Assembly: GCA_905181815.1 (NCBI GenBank)
Contig: CAJIZA010000005.1
Location: 153,176 to 217,175 of the forward strand
Direction of reading: 5' to 3'
Length of the DNA: 64,000 nt
DNA from: an uncultured Planktomarina sp.
GTDB taxonomy: Bacteria; Pseudomonadota; Alphaproteobacteria; Rhodobacterales; Rhodobacteraceae
The notes beneath the pieces were generated by a model. The model ran no database searches, was not told the DNA's origin, and saw nothing but the letters and a program-made list of their open reading frames with translations. Positions 56,234-64,000 of the stretch are shown here, one piece after another; positions within the stretch are counted from its first letter, which is position 1; each line of letters opens with the position of its first letter. The position numbers and the translations under genes are program-made.

Positions 56234-57183
56234 AGTTTCACAAATGCCTCTTGCCAAAATTGCATCCAATTACCCTCCAAAAGGCCCGCGACCTCTGCCT
56301 CTGTCATGCCCGCCGCCTGCAGCCCCGGCCCCAAGCCAGGGAAATCGCGATTGTCGCCAAACCAACTTGGGCAGGCGGGAAACGCGACGGGCGGCGCGGG
56401 ATGTTTGCGCCAATGGCCATTACGCATCCAATTAACCACGCTATCGGGTTGATCTTGGCACAGATCCGAGCCAATTCCAAACATCCCAGCCCCATAGCGT
56501 TGCATCATCTCCTGCGCCATTTCCGCAAAGTCAGCCAAGCTGCAATCGCTGCCACCACGCAAATGATGCGGGTAGAGTGAAAAGCCCACCATGCCGCTGC
56601 ACTCAGACAAGGCTTGCAGCAAATCATGATGTAGGTTGCGCGGCGCAGGATGCCAAGCATCTGGATTGGCATGGGTCACGGTAACGGGACGCGAAGAATA
56701 ATCCACCACATCCATAGCCGTTTGATGGCCCGCATGGGACAGATCAATGACCATGCCCACGCGGTTCATTTCGTTGACGACTTCACGGCCAAAGGACGTG
56801 AGACCGCTGTCATGAGGTTCGAAACAGCCGGCGCCAAGAAGGGATTGCTGATTATAAGTGATCTGGCAAAAGCGGATACCCAATTGAGCTAGGATTTCAA
56901 CCCGGCCGATATCCGCCCCAATCGCCAAAGGATTTTGCAGGCCGAATAAAATAGCTGTTTTGCCAGCAGCATTGGCGGCTCTGATTTCTTCGCAGGTCAC
57001 TGCGCGGGCGATCACATCGCTACAATCCTCAAACCAACGGTTCCAAACTTGAAGGTTTTGCACCACCCCAAGAAAATCTTCGTGGTATCCAACCGTCACA
57101 TGCGCGGCAGACAGGCGCCCAGCGCGCATTTGCTCAAAAACAGCGCGACTGGGGGCAGTATATTGGAGGGCATCTATAAACAT
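56230..57183 (-). CDS. Membrane-dipeptidase family (M19) metallopeptidase
   Basis: A 317-residue M19-type zinc hydrolase. Metal and substrate segments are GMVIDLSHAGHQTAMDVVDY, PVTVTHANPDAWHPAPRN and GIGSDLCQDQP, the last replacing the usual GSDFDG. There is no signal peptide, so it is probably cytoplasmic. M19 enzymes cleave dipeptides or beta-lactam-like amides; the substrate here is unknown. It is the first gene of the coupled three-gene unit. Confidence 0.83.
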   Translation of the reverse strand: MFIDALQYTAPSRAVFEQMRAGRLSAAHVTVGYHEDFLGVVQNLQVWNRWFEDCSDVIARAVTCEEIRAANAAGKTAILFGLQNPLAIGADIGRVEILAQLGIRFCQITYNQQSLLGAGCFEPHDSGLTSFGREVVNEMNRVGMVIDLSHAGHQTAMDVVDYSSRPVTVTHANPDAWHPAPRNLHHDLLQALSECSGMVGFSLYPHHLRGGSDCSLADFAEMAQEMMQRYGAGMFGIGSDLCQDQPDSVVNWMRNGHWRKHPAPPVAFPACPSWFGDNRDFPGLGPGLQAAGMTEAEVAGLLEGNWMQFWQEAFVKL

Positions 57184-57772
57184 GCCTTGAGAGTAATTTA
57201 TCGCGGCAATTAGGCAAGAGCTTGTGCGACATCAACCTTTGCAATTGCGCCATCACCACCCAACGGGTCACATTTAGCTTCTAGCCATGTCGCCAATACC
57301 GCTGCAAAGGCAGCACTTCTTCCTGTTCAGCTTCTAAAATACGCCCACCGAAGGCCAAAAAAATATCAATCTGACGCGCTGTCAATTTGGAAGCCTGTGC
57401 ACCAAGCTGGAATCTGACCAATCCTCCATCGCGTGGAGATAGGCCGAAAGGTTGCGTAATGGCAGGACAACATCTTTCAAAGCTGGCACTGCACCCTCCG
57501 CGCTGGGTTTGGCCACCAATTACTGGAAACCACCAAGGTTGAATGGATTTAAGCATTGAATTGCCCGCCCGCAGGACGAGCTCCCACGCACCCAAGGAAT
57601 GCTGCGATTGTGCCAAAGTTGCTTTGACCTAGGGGATAAAACATGGATAAACTGCAGTCATCGCGGCTCCAAGGTCCAGGGGTGCGGCCTGTCGTTCAAT
57701 CAATGACACGGAAAATCAAAAATAAGGATCGATAATTGGCAGGTGCCAATACTCACAACGAAGGGAAAAGAA
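57184..57772. other. Gap upstream of the nucleobase permease gene
   Basis: About 590 bases. A 111-codon minus-strand frame (57281-57616) has no family I recognise and no clear ribosome-binding site; its composition suggests possible decay. The last 40 bases contain a perfect inverted repeat (57735-57750) and the permease ribosome-binding site. Confidence 0.3.
57735..57750. promoter_or_regulatory. Palindromic operator candidate upstream of the permease gene
   Basis: ATTGGCA-GG-TGCCAAT is a perfect 7-bp inverted repeat, 23 bp before the permease start. Its position fits a repressor operator responding to purines or pyrimidines; the regulator is unknown. Confidence 0.4.
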
Positions 57773-59083
57773 ATGTCTGATATTAACTATGGCGATCCAA
57801 ACGCCACGCCCCCAATGGGGCAGGCTATTCCATTAGGATTGCAACACGTGCTGGCGATGTTCGCCTCAAACGTAACCCCGTCTATCATAGTCGCCGGGGC
57901 CGCAGGTCTGGCCTTTGGTGGTGCAGAGCAAGTCTACCTCATCCAGATGGCTATGCTCTTTGCCGGTGTGGCAACTTTGTTTCAAACTGTTGGCTTGGGC
58001 CCCATTGGCGCGCGTTTGCCCATCATGCAGGGTACCAGCTTTGCTTTTGTTGGTGTTTTAGCCGGTGTGGCCGCAACCCAAGGCTTGAGCGTCGCCCTGA
58101 CCGCCTGTTTAATTGCCGGTATCATACACTTCGCTCTGGGTAGTGTGATCCAGAAGCTGCGCTTCATGTTCCCACCTCTCGTCACCGGTCTGGTGATCTT
58201 GGCGATTGGCCTTTACCTCATCCCCGTTGCGATTAAATACGCAGCCGGTGGCGCGGCAGATTTTCAAATGGCTGCTGAAAGCTTTGGGTCTTTAACGCAT
58301 TGGACTGTGGCCTTGACCGTTGTGGTCGTCTCCTTGGCTTGTAAATTCCTGACCAAAGGCCTGATTTCCAATGCAGCTGTTTTAATTGGTCTAGTTGCCG
58401 GCTACATTGTCGCCTTTCTAACTGGTATGGTTGGCTTCGGCGGCGTCGCGAAAGCCGCTTGGTTCCAAGTACCGACTGTTTTGCCTTATGGGTTCGAATT
58501 CAGCCTCGGCGCAGTGATCGGTGTCACATTGGTATCTGTGGTCTCAGCCATTGAAACTGTGGGCGACGCTTCAGCTACAACCAAAGCCGGCGCAGGCCGC
58601 GATGCAACCGATGATGAAATCGCCGGCGCGACCTATGCAGATGGTCTGGGCACGGCTGTCGCTGCCGTCTTTGGCGGTTTGCCGAATACATCCTTCAGCC
58701 AAAACGTCGGCATTGTGGGCATGACCGGCATCATGTCGCGTCATGTAGTGACTATCGCAGGGATTTTCTTGATCATCTGCGGACTGATCCCAAAAATTGG
58801 GGCCGTCATCTCCTCCATGCCTTTGCCTGTTCTCGGCGGCGGCGTGATCGTGATGTTCGGAATGGTGGCTGCAGCCGGTATGAATATGTTGACCGAAGTG
58901 AAAATGTCACGTCGCAACATGATTATTATCTCTGTGTCACTTGCTGTCGGTCTAGGCCTCAACTTGGTGCCAAGCGCTGTGCAATATCTGCCTGGGATTT
59001 GGAAAACTTTGGCAACTTCCGCCGTAGCGCCAACAGCTTTGCTGGCCGTGGTTCTCAACTTGATGCTTCCACAGGACGACTGA
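57773..59083 (+). CDS. NCS2-family uracil/xanthine permease
   Basis: A 436-residue nucleobase:cation symporter with about 14 hydrophobic segments. Motifs include LGLQHVLAMFASNVTPSII at the N-terminus, GARLPIMQGTSFAFVG, SVVSAIETVGDASATTKAG and GLPNTSFSQNVGIVGMTG (the NCS2 signature). GAAGGGAAAAGAA precedes the ATG at 57773. Uracil, xanthine and urate members cannot be told apart with confidence here. Confidence 0.87.
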   Translation: MSDINYGDPNATPPMGQAIPLGLQHVLAMFASNVTPSIIVAGAAGLAFGGAEQVYLIQMAMLFAGVATLFQTVGLGPIGARLPIMQGTSFAFVGVLAGVAATQGLSVALTACLIAGIIHFALGSVIQKLRFMFPPLVTGLVILAIGLYLIPVAIKYAAGGAADFQMAAESFGSLTHWTVALTVVVVSLACKFLTKGLISNAAVLIGLVAGYIVAFLTGMVGFGGVAKAAWFQVPTVLPYGFEFSLGAVIGVTLVSVVSAIETVGDASATTKAGAGRDATDDEIAGATYADGLGTAVAAVFGGLPNTSFSQNVGIVGMTGIMSRHVVTIAGIFLIICGLIPKIGAVISSMPLPVLGGGVIVMFGMVAAAGMNMLTEVKMSRRNMIIISVSLAVGLGLNLVPSAVQYLPGIWKTLATSAVAPTALLAVVLNLMLPQDD

Positions 59084-59110
59084 TTGGCCGCATGAAACAC
59101 GACAACACTG

Positions 59111-59143
59111 CCCCCGCACCGAAAGATGCGGGGGTATTTTTTT
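59111..59143 (+). terminator. Rho-independent terminator after the permease gene
   Basis: CCCCCGCA (59111-59118) pairs with TGCGGGGG (59127-59134) and is followed by TATTTTTTT. It lies 27 bp beyond the permease stop. Confidence 0.92.
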
Positions 59144-59179
59144 GGTAAATTTCCAGTGTCACCCGACGGGCGGAAAGGG

Positions 59180-59750
59180 GAAGCGTTCGGCCACCACAGA
59201 CTAATCCATATGGTTGCGCACATATTGCTGCGAGGCCTCAGACGGCGGGTTGTAATCCCAATGTCCCGATGCCACGGCCTGCATCGCAGAATTCAAGGCA
59301 AATCAATTTTTCTGGGTGCCTATGACCTTATCGCGCAAACCCGCGCTGTCCCAACGCTGCACTACTTCATCATAATCAATTTGAAAACTGGCCATGGTTT
59401 GCCTGCCTTCTTTCACCGTCTGCATGTTGTGGTACCATTTGTCGATCCGCTCATCGGCCTGCTGCCAATTTGGTGCCCAGGCAAAATCAGACGGGTAGAT
59501 ATCTGTGGTCACCCGGCTTTCGAAGCCATACATTTGACCTAAGGCAACAAAGTGCATCTTTTCAGACAGCCATGTGCTGTAGCCCAGAGATTTGAAGTAA
59601 TGGGCAAAGGTTGGAATGGAGGCAGCGAATTCAGCCGCAGTGTTGCAGGCGCAAAGCAGACTGTTTCAATAGGTCGCATCAAATCGCATCCCGCGGGTCA
59701 AATCGCATTCCGCGGGCGGCCAAAGCATCCAAATACGGGGTTTTCACCAC
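59180..59750 (-). pseudogene. betC: Choline-sulfatase (betC) remnant
   Basis: The minus strand carries pieces of a choline-sulfatase. Upstream is KTPYLDALAARGMRFD, then after frame changes AAEFAASIPTFAHYFKSLGY, EKMHFVALGQMYGFE and TTDIYPSDFAWAPNW, stopping at 59303. The C-terminal piece SGHWDYNPPSEASQQYVRNH is at about 59208-59270 and runs into a stop. The sulfatase N-terminus (with the formylglycine site) and most of the middle are missing. The gene is dead. Confidence 0.82.
59680..59717. repeat. Imperfect tandem duplication of 19 bp inside the betC remnant
   Basis: CAAATCGCATCCCGCGGGT is followed directly by CAAATCGCATTCCGCGGGC. The 19-bp duplication shifts the reading frame and may be one of the lesions that inactivated the gene. 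Confidence 0.85.
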
Positions 59751-59911
59751 CTAATGAACATAGTCACCGGTGAATGTGGCGCCAGTTGATGGGCCATGAT
59801 CAAAGAATATTCGGGGATGTCATTGCAGTGTTCCAGCAAACCAATTTGGTGAGTTGTGGCGCAGTTTCAGCCTTTAGGTCATCCCAAAAACGACATAGCG
59901 CAGCGCCAAGT

Positions 59912-60619
59912 TTACGGCTCGGCGCGCGCCTCCGCAACCAGTATGGCGATCTCGTCCAAGTTCAACATGCCCGGCGCAGTTTTATCACCCACAATAAAGG
60001 CCGGCGTTCCGGTAAAGCCCAATTTCTGCGCCAGAGCATTGCTCAAGGCAATATGCGCCTCCACAGCCGGGCTCACCATATCCGCTTCAAGTTGAGCGAC
60101 ATCCATACCCAGATCTCGCGCCACTTTAAAAATAAGAGCCTCAGTGACGCGCCCTTCCCCATTCATCAAGGCCCAATGGAAGGCTTCATATTTGCCCTGC
60201 TCGCGTGCGGCCAAAGCGGCGCGGGCAGCCATCACGCTATCATCACCCAAAATCGGCCATTCACGATAGATGACCCGCACATTTTCATCGGCCGCAAGGA
60301 GCGCCTGCACCGTCTGGCCCGCGCTCCGGCAGTAGGGACAATTATAGTCGAAAAATTCCACCACTGTGACATCCCCCTCGGGGTTCCCAAGATTGGGGGC
60401 GTTGGGGTCAGATTCGACTTCTAAACGCACAGTATTGGCCCCAGAAGCGGCCTGTTCCTTCTCACGTTGCTGCAGAATCGCTACCGCCTGCATTATAATT
60501 TCTGGATTTTCCAAAATTGCCTCAAGCGCCAGTTGCTTGACCTGATCGTCCGTCATGCTTTGGGCTGGGACGCTCTGTGCAAAGCCCACAAAGGCAAGGG
60601 CCAAAAAGATTGCGCGCAT
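59912..60619 (-). CDS. DsbA-family periplasmic thiol-disulfide oxidoreductase
   Basis: A 235-residue exported thioredoxin-fold protein. The signal peptide is MRAIFLALAFVGFAQSVPAQS, with cleavage after PAQ or AQS. The active site is CPYC (EFFDYNCPYCRSAG), and the cis-proline lies in GFTGTPAFIVGD. The N-terminal helical extension is typical of the Com1/DsbA-like group in alphaproteobacteria. It may act in disulfide formation or isomerisation. Confidence 0.87.
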   Translation of the reverse strand: MRAIFLALAFVGFAQSVPAQSMTDDQVKQLALEAILENPEIIMQAVAILQQREKEQAASGANTVRLEVESDPNAPNLGNPEGDVTVVEFFDYNCPYCRSAGQTVQALLAADENVRVIYREWPILGDDSVMAARAALAAREQGKYEAFHWALMNGEGRVTEALIFKVARDLGMDVAQLEADMVSPAVEAHIALSNALAQKLGFTGTPAFIVGDKTAPGMLNLDEIAILVAEARAEP

Positions 60620-60828
60620 TCTCTGAACTCCTATAGATCAGACATATCCTGGCAGATGCCTGTGCCGAAGACCAGCCGCCAATCTGCCGCAACGGGTAAA
60701 AACTCTCACTCCACACCCTTGCCCCGCATCGGTGAACCGCGGCACGCATTGAGCCGGAGACTTTGACGGCCCTTCGCAAGATCTTTCGGCGACGCCAGCT
60801 CTGCAAGGACAACATTAAGGATTAAGAC

Positions 60829-61719
60829 GTGAGCCCATCTTTACCCAAAGCCTGGCAATGCGTTTTGATCTGCTGGGGCACGAAATATGGTGCAACTGAT
60901 GTCAATAGGTTGGTCAAACGGGTATCGGATCAAAACAGCTCTGTCGCACGCTTTGTTCTGATTTCGGATCGCCAGCATGAGGGGCTTGATCCAAGGGTCG
61001 AACATGCCACGCTGCCAGAGGTCTATCTCAAACCCGAATTCATGACCGGCGAAAGCCAAACCAAATTAGGCATGTTCAAAACAAGAGTATTGAAACCTGA
61101 CATGCCGGCTATTTATATTGATTTGGATACGTTGATTTTAGGGCCGATTGAACAGGCCTTCCATTTTCGCAAAAACGACAGGTCCATTGTGATGTTTCAA
61201 AGTGCCATCCTGTCCTTTTCAGGCTTGGCACGGATGATCTATCGCCTGACCAAGGGCAAACGCTATGCGCGGGGTAATTCATCTTTCATCGTCTTTCACC
61301 CTAAGCATTGTAGCATGATTTCTGACGAGTTTTTGAAAACCTAAAATGCAGGCAAGTTTTTAAAATTCCGTCCAACCATTACCGATGAACGCTTCATCAG
61401 CTGGGTCGCACAGACGCGTATGATTGCACTTCCCAAACATTTTGCAGTGAAATTCCCAACGAAATTTATGATGCATCATTGGCTGCTCACCTATGCAAAA
61501 TCCTGCCTGCCCTGGGTGCGGAGGCGGCGGAACAGGCTAACGGTGGTAACTCTGTGCGGAGTTGAGATCAAGCCAGAGAACTTGATCAAATTTAAGGTCG
61601 GCGCTCAGATCTCTGACCCCAAAGGTCGGGTCTTGGTGTGGACAGACTTCGCCCTTGACAGCATGCGTCGAAAAATCATTGCTTATTATTTTGACAAATC
61701 AGAGGCAGATGCCCTGTAG
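60829..61719 (+). pseudogene. Glycosyltransferase-like gene with an in-frame stop
   Basis: A GTG at 60829 opens a frame MSPSLPKAWQCVLICWGTKY that includes PAIYIDLDTLILGPI, a DxD-type motif as in nucleotide-sugar glycosyltransferases. TAA at 61342-61344 interrupts it. The same frame then continues without break (NAGKFLKFRPTITDERFISW) to 61719, giving a 296-codon gene with a single nonsense codon. It precedes neuB and neuC, so it was probably part of the surface-glycan locus. Readthrough or a sequencing error is possible. Confidence 0.7.
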
Positions 61720-61798
61720 CATCACGCCAGAGAGTGGTTTTGACTTCACCTTGCGCGGGCTTCGGTCTAAGTTGAGGCAATTTTCACCGGAGCGGCAC

Positions 61799-62830
61799 AT
61801 GCAAATCGAACACCGAAAAATAGGACCCAATGAAAAGCCATTGGTGATTGCAGAAATTGGCATTAACCATGGAGGCGACCTGGCCGTTGCCAAATATATG
61901 GTGGAGTTGGCCGCGCGCTCGGGCTGCGAATGCGTCAAACACCAGACGCATTTTGTAGAAGATGAGATGACAGAGGCCGCCAAGCAGATTTTCCCTCCCA
62001 ATGCAGATATGTCGATTTGGGACGTGATGGCCAGCTGCGCCCTCTCCAAAGACGATGAAATTGCCCTAAAGAGCTACACCGAAGATCTCGGCTTGATCTA
62101 CCTATCCACCCCTTTCTCTCGCGCGGCCTCTGACTTTCTCGAAGAAATCGGCGTTCCAGGTTTCAAAATTGGCTCTGGCGAGGCAGACAATCTGCCACTG
62201 ATCCGCCACATTGCCCAAAAGGGTAAGCCGGTGATCATGTCCACGGGCATGCAGACGATTGAGACGATTCGCCAAAGCGTTCAAATTCTTGAAGACTCCG
62301 GCGTCGATTATGCATTGTTAGAGTGCACCAATCTCTATCCCTCACCACCAGAAATTGTCTCACTGAGAGGCGTTCGAGATCTAAAAGTAGCCTTCCCGAA
62401 AGCCATTATTGGCTTTTCCGATCACTCCATTGGCCCAGAGATGGCTTTGGCGTCTGTGGCTTTGGGCGCCTCAATTTTGGAACGCCATTATACGGACAGC
62501 CGATACCGCAAAGGACCCGATATAGCCTGTTCAATGGACCCTTCCGAATTGCGCCACCTGATCGATAGGTCTCAGGAAATCCACACCGCGCTGCACAATC
62601 CCAAGCAACGCACCAGACCGGAAGAAGATGTCTACCGCTTCGCCCGTGCCAGCATTGTTGCCGATAAAGATTTGCCCGAAGGCCACCGTATCACCGAGCA
62701 AGATATTTGGGCCCGACGCCCCGGTAATGGCGAAATCCCAGGCTTTGAATTTGACAAAGTTTTGGGCAAATGCCTTACCCGAGTGGTAAGCCGCAATGAC
62801 CAACTCACCTGGAGCGATTTGACTGATTAA
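61799..62830 (+). CDS. neuB: N-acetylneuraminate synthase family (NeuB)
   Basis: A 343-residue enzyme that condenses phosphoenolpyruvate with an N-acetylmannosamine-type sugar to make a nonulosonic acid. It starts MQIEHRKIGPNEKPLVIAEI, has VKHQTHFVEDE, FKIGSGEADNLPLIRHI, ERHYTDSRYRKGPDIACSMD, and a C-terminal SAF antifreeze-like domain (about residues 285-343). Sialic, legionaminic and related acids cannot be distinguished surely; the neighbouring NeuC-type epimerase fits either the sialic or the legionaminic route. Confidence 0.87.
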   Translation: MQIEHRKIGPNEKPLVIAEIGINHGGDLAVAKYMVELAARSGCECVKHQTHFVEDEMTEAAKQIFPPNADMSIWDVMASCALSKDDEIALKSYTEDLGLIYLSTPFSRAASDFLEEIGVPGFKIGSGEADNLPLIRHIAQKGKPVIMSTGMQTIETIRQSVQILEDSGVDYALLECTNLYPSPPEIVSLRGVRDLKVAFPKAIIGFSDHSIGPEMALASVALGASILERHYTDSRYRKGPDIACSMDPSELRHLIDRSQEIHTALHNPKQRTRPEEDVYRFARASIVADKDLPEGHRITEQDIWARRPGNGEIPGFEFDKVLGKCLTRVVSRNDQLTWSDLTD

Positions 62831-62877
62831 CCCTGCGCCCATACCGCACGCCTTTTATGGTCGCGCGATTTAGAGTA

Positions 62878-64000
62878 ATGAGCCTTATGATCAAAAAACA
62901 GCGCCTTCTTTTTGTCACCGGAACACGGGCCGATTTTGGAAAAATCGAACCTCTGGCCAAAGCCGCAATTGCGGATGGGTTTTCAGTGTCCTTTTTCGTC
63001 ACCGGCATGCATATGCTAGAAAGCTATGGTCTCACAAAAATCGAAGTGAACCGCCTTGCGGGGGCCGCAGTCCATGAATTTGTCAACCAAAGGCCCGGTG
63101 ATCCCCAAGATGTGATCCTCGCAAAGACAATGCTAGGGTTCTCTGACTTTATTGTGGAAGACAAGCCTGATCTCGTGCTGGTGCATGGGGATCGGGTGGA
63201 AGCCCTCGCCTGCGCTCTGGTTTGCGCAACAAACTATGTGAAATGTGCCCATATCGAAGGTGGCGAAGTTTCTGGAACCATTGATGAAATTTTGCGCCAC
63301 TGCAATTCCAAATTGGCCTATTGCCATTTTGTTAGCGCTCAAACCGCAGCGCGCCGCGTGCAAGCTTTGGGTGAGGATGCCAGCGCCATTCATGTAATCG
63401 GGTCGCCTGAGCTGGACATTCACGGCCAGCCCTCTGGTTTTGCCTTGCAAGATGTTTTGAGCCATTACGAGATTCGCACACCAGACTACGGAATTTGCAT
63501 TTTGCATCCAGTGACATCCGAAGCTACCACCATGGGCCAGCAGACCCAGGATTTATGTGAAGCCTTGCAAGCCAGCGACAAATATTTTGTCATGATAAAG
63601 CCCAATAATGATCCCGGTTCAGAAGGCATCCTCAAAGTCCTTGAAACCCTGCCAAGATCGCAGTTTCAGATCATCCCCTCAATGCGCTTTGGCCGGTTTT
63701 CAGAGCTTTTGCGCAACGCCGGCTGTCTGGTTGGCAACTCTTCTGCGGGCGTGCGCGAGGCGCCGTTTTTGGGGGTTGCTTCTCTTGACGTGGGTACGCG
63801 GCAAACTGACCGGGCCTTCAGTCCGTCCATCTCCAAGCTTCCCGCCTCAGACACACAGGGTATTTTACACTTTCTTAAAACCAATTGGCACAAGCGCTTT
63901 GCCCGTGGCGCGGAATTTGGCGATGGCAATGCAACAGAGCATTTCATCACCCTGCTGAACTCCGATGCATTTTGGAAAAGATCCATGCAAAAACAATTCC
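62878..64000 (+). CDS. neuC: UDP-N-acetylglucosamine 2-epimerase, hydrolysing (NeuC), partial
   Basis: A frame open to the window edge (374 codons seen). It begins MSLMIKKQRLLFVTGTRADF (an ATG at 62887 is an alternative). NeuC features are LVHGDRVEALACAL, CAHIEGGEVSGTIDEILRH, ILHPVTSEAT and GNSSAGVREAPFLGV. It makes ManNAc from UDP-GlcNAc as the substrate for NeuB. The C-terminus lies beyond the window. Confidence 0.85.
   Translation, partial: MSLMIKKQRLLFVTGTRADFGKIEPLAKAAIADGFSVSFFVTGMHMLESYGLTKIEVNRLAGAAVHEFVNQRPGDPQDVILAKTMLGFSDFIVEDKPDLVLVHGDRVEALACALVCATNYVKCAHIEGGEVSGTIDEILRHCNSKLAYCHFVSAQTAARRVQALGEDASAIHVIGSPELDIHGQPSGFALQDVLSHYEIRTPDYGICILHPVTSEATTMGQQTQDLCEALQASDKYFVMIKPNNDPGSEGILKVLETLPRSQFQIIPSMRFGRFSELLRNAGCLVGNSSAGVREAPFLGVASLDVGTRQTDRAFSPSISKLPASDTQGILHFLKTNWHKRFARGAEFGDGNATEHFITLLNSDAFWKRSMQKQF

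Noticed and set aside
57281-57616. A 111-codon minus-strand frame before the permease gene
   Set aside because: No recognisable family, no convincing ribosome-binding site, and a bias that could equally come from non-coding or decayed DNA, so I did not call it a gene.
57620-57772. Purine- or xanthine-type riboswitch upstream of the nucleobase permease gene
   Set aside because: I see the palindrome near the start but no conserved core of the known purine or NMT1 aptamers, so I list only an operator candidate.
1-64000. CRISPR array, prophage or secretion system
   Set aside because: No regularly spaced repeats, cas genes, phage structural genes or secretion components are visible anywhere in the window.

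Overview
The window reads as a marine alphaproteobacterium of the order Rhodobacterales (Roseobacter group). Supporting signs are a form II coxSLM-coxDE locus, three TRAP subunits together, crotonyl-CoA carboxylase/reductase beside a MeaA-type mutase, an MmcB-type protein, a DUF6324-type small protein, phosphatidylcholine synthase, a PhrB-type iron-sulfur photolyase, and a tRNA-His with A73 and no G-1. Assignment to a genus such as Planktomarina is not possible from the sequence alone.

Layout. 0-12.6 kb: two Fe-S assembly genes (sufT-like, sufA-like), tpiA, an SLC13/TrkA-C permease, a TRAP operon, a cytochrome P450, citramalate synthase, azlCD and a lone iolB. 12.7-18.5 kb: the minus-strand operon coxS-coxL-coxM-coxD-coxE. 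18.8-22.2 kb: two divergent photolyase-family genes, one with an unusual domain order, then DUF3429. 22.3-26.7 kb: MFS exporter, a beta-hydroxyacid dehydrogenase, a fold-type IV aminotransferase resembling (R)-amine transaminases, and lrgAB. 26.7-34.7 kb: an AT-rich accessory region with short ORFs, MAPEG, MFS, PsiE and DoxX proteins, decayed zinc-ribbon genes and an IS6 transposase fragment, ending at tRNA-His. 35-42 kb: DUF6324, mmcB, a helicase, and the ethylmalonyl-CoA genes ccr and meaA flanking a dead acyltransferase gene. 42-54 kb: priA, fsa, DUF484, xerC, pcs, EamA, ileS, the decayed ycjX/ycjF pair and truA. 54-57 kb: a translationally coupled dipeptidase/unknown/DUF3726 operon. 57-60.6 kb: a nucleobase permease, a choline-sulfatase remnant and a DsbA-like protein. 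60.8-64 kb: a nonulosonic-acid surface-glycan locus (interrupted glycosyltransferase-like gene, neuB, neuC running off the end).

A recurrent theme is gene decay: five chromosomal genes (a PlsC-like acyltransferase, ycjX, ycjF, betC and a glycosyltransferase-like gene) are broken by stops, frameshifts or internal deletions, while neighbours are intact. Functionally, the window suggests light- and energy-supplemented heterotrophy (photolyases, Cox-type hydroxylase), uptake of organic acids and nucleobases, acetyl-CoA assimilation by the ethylmalonyl-CoA pathway, and sialic-acid-like surface decoration.
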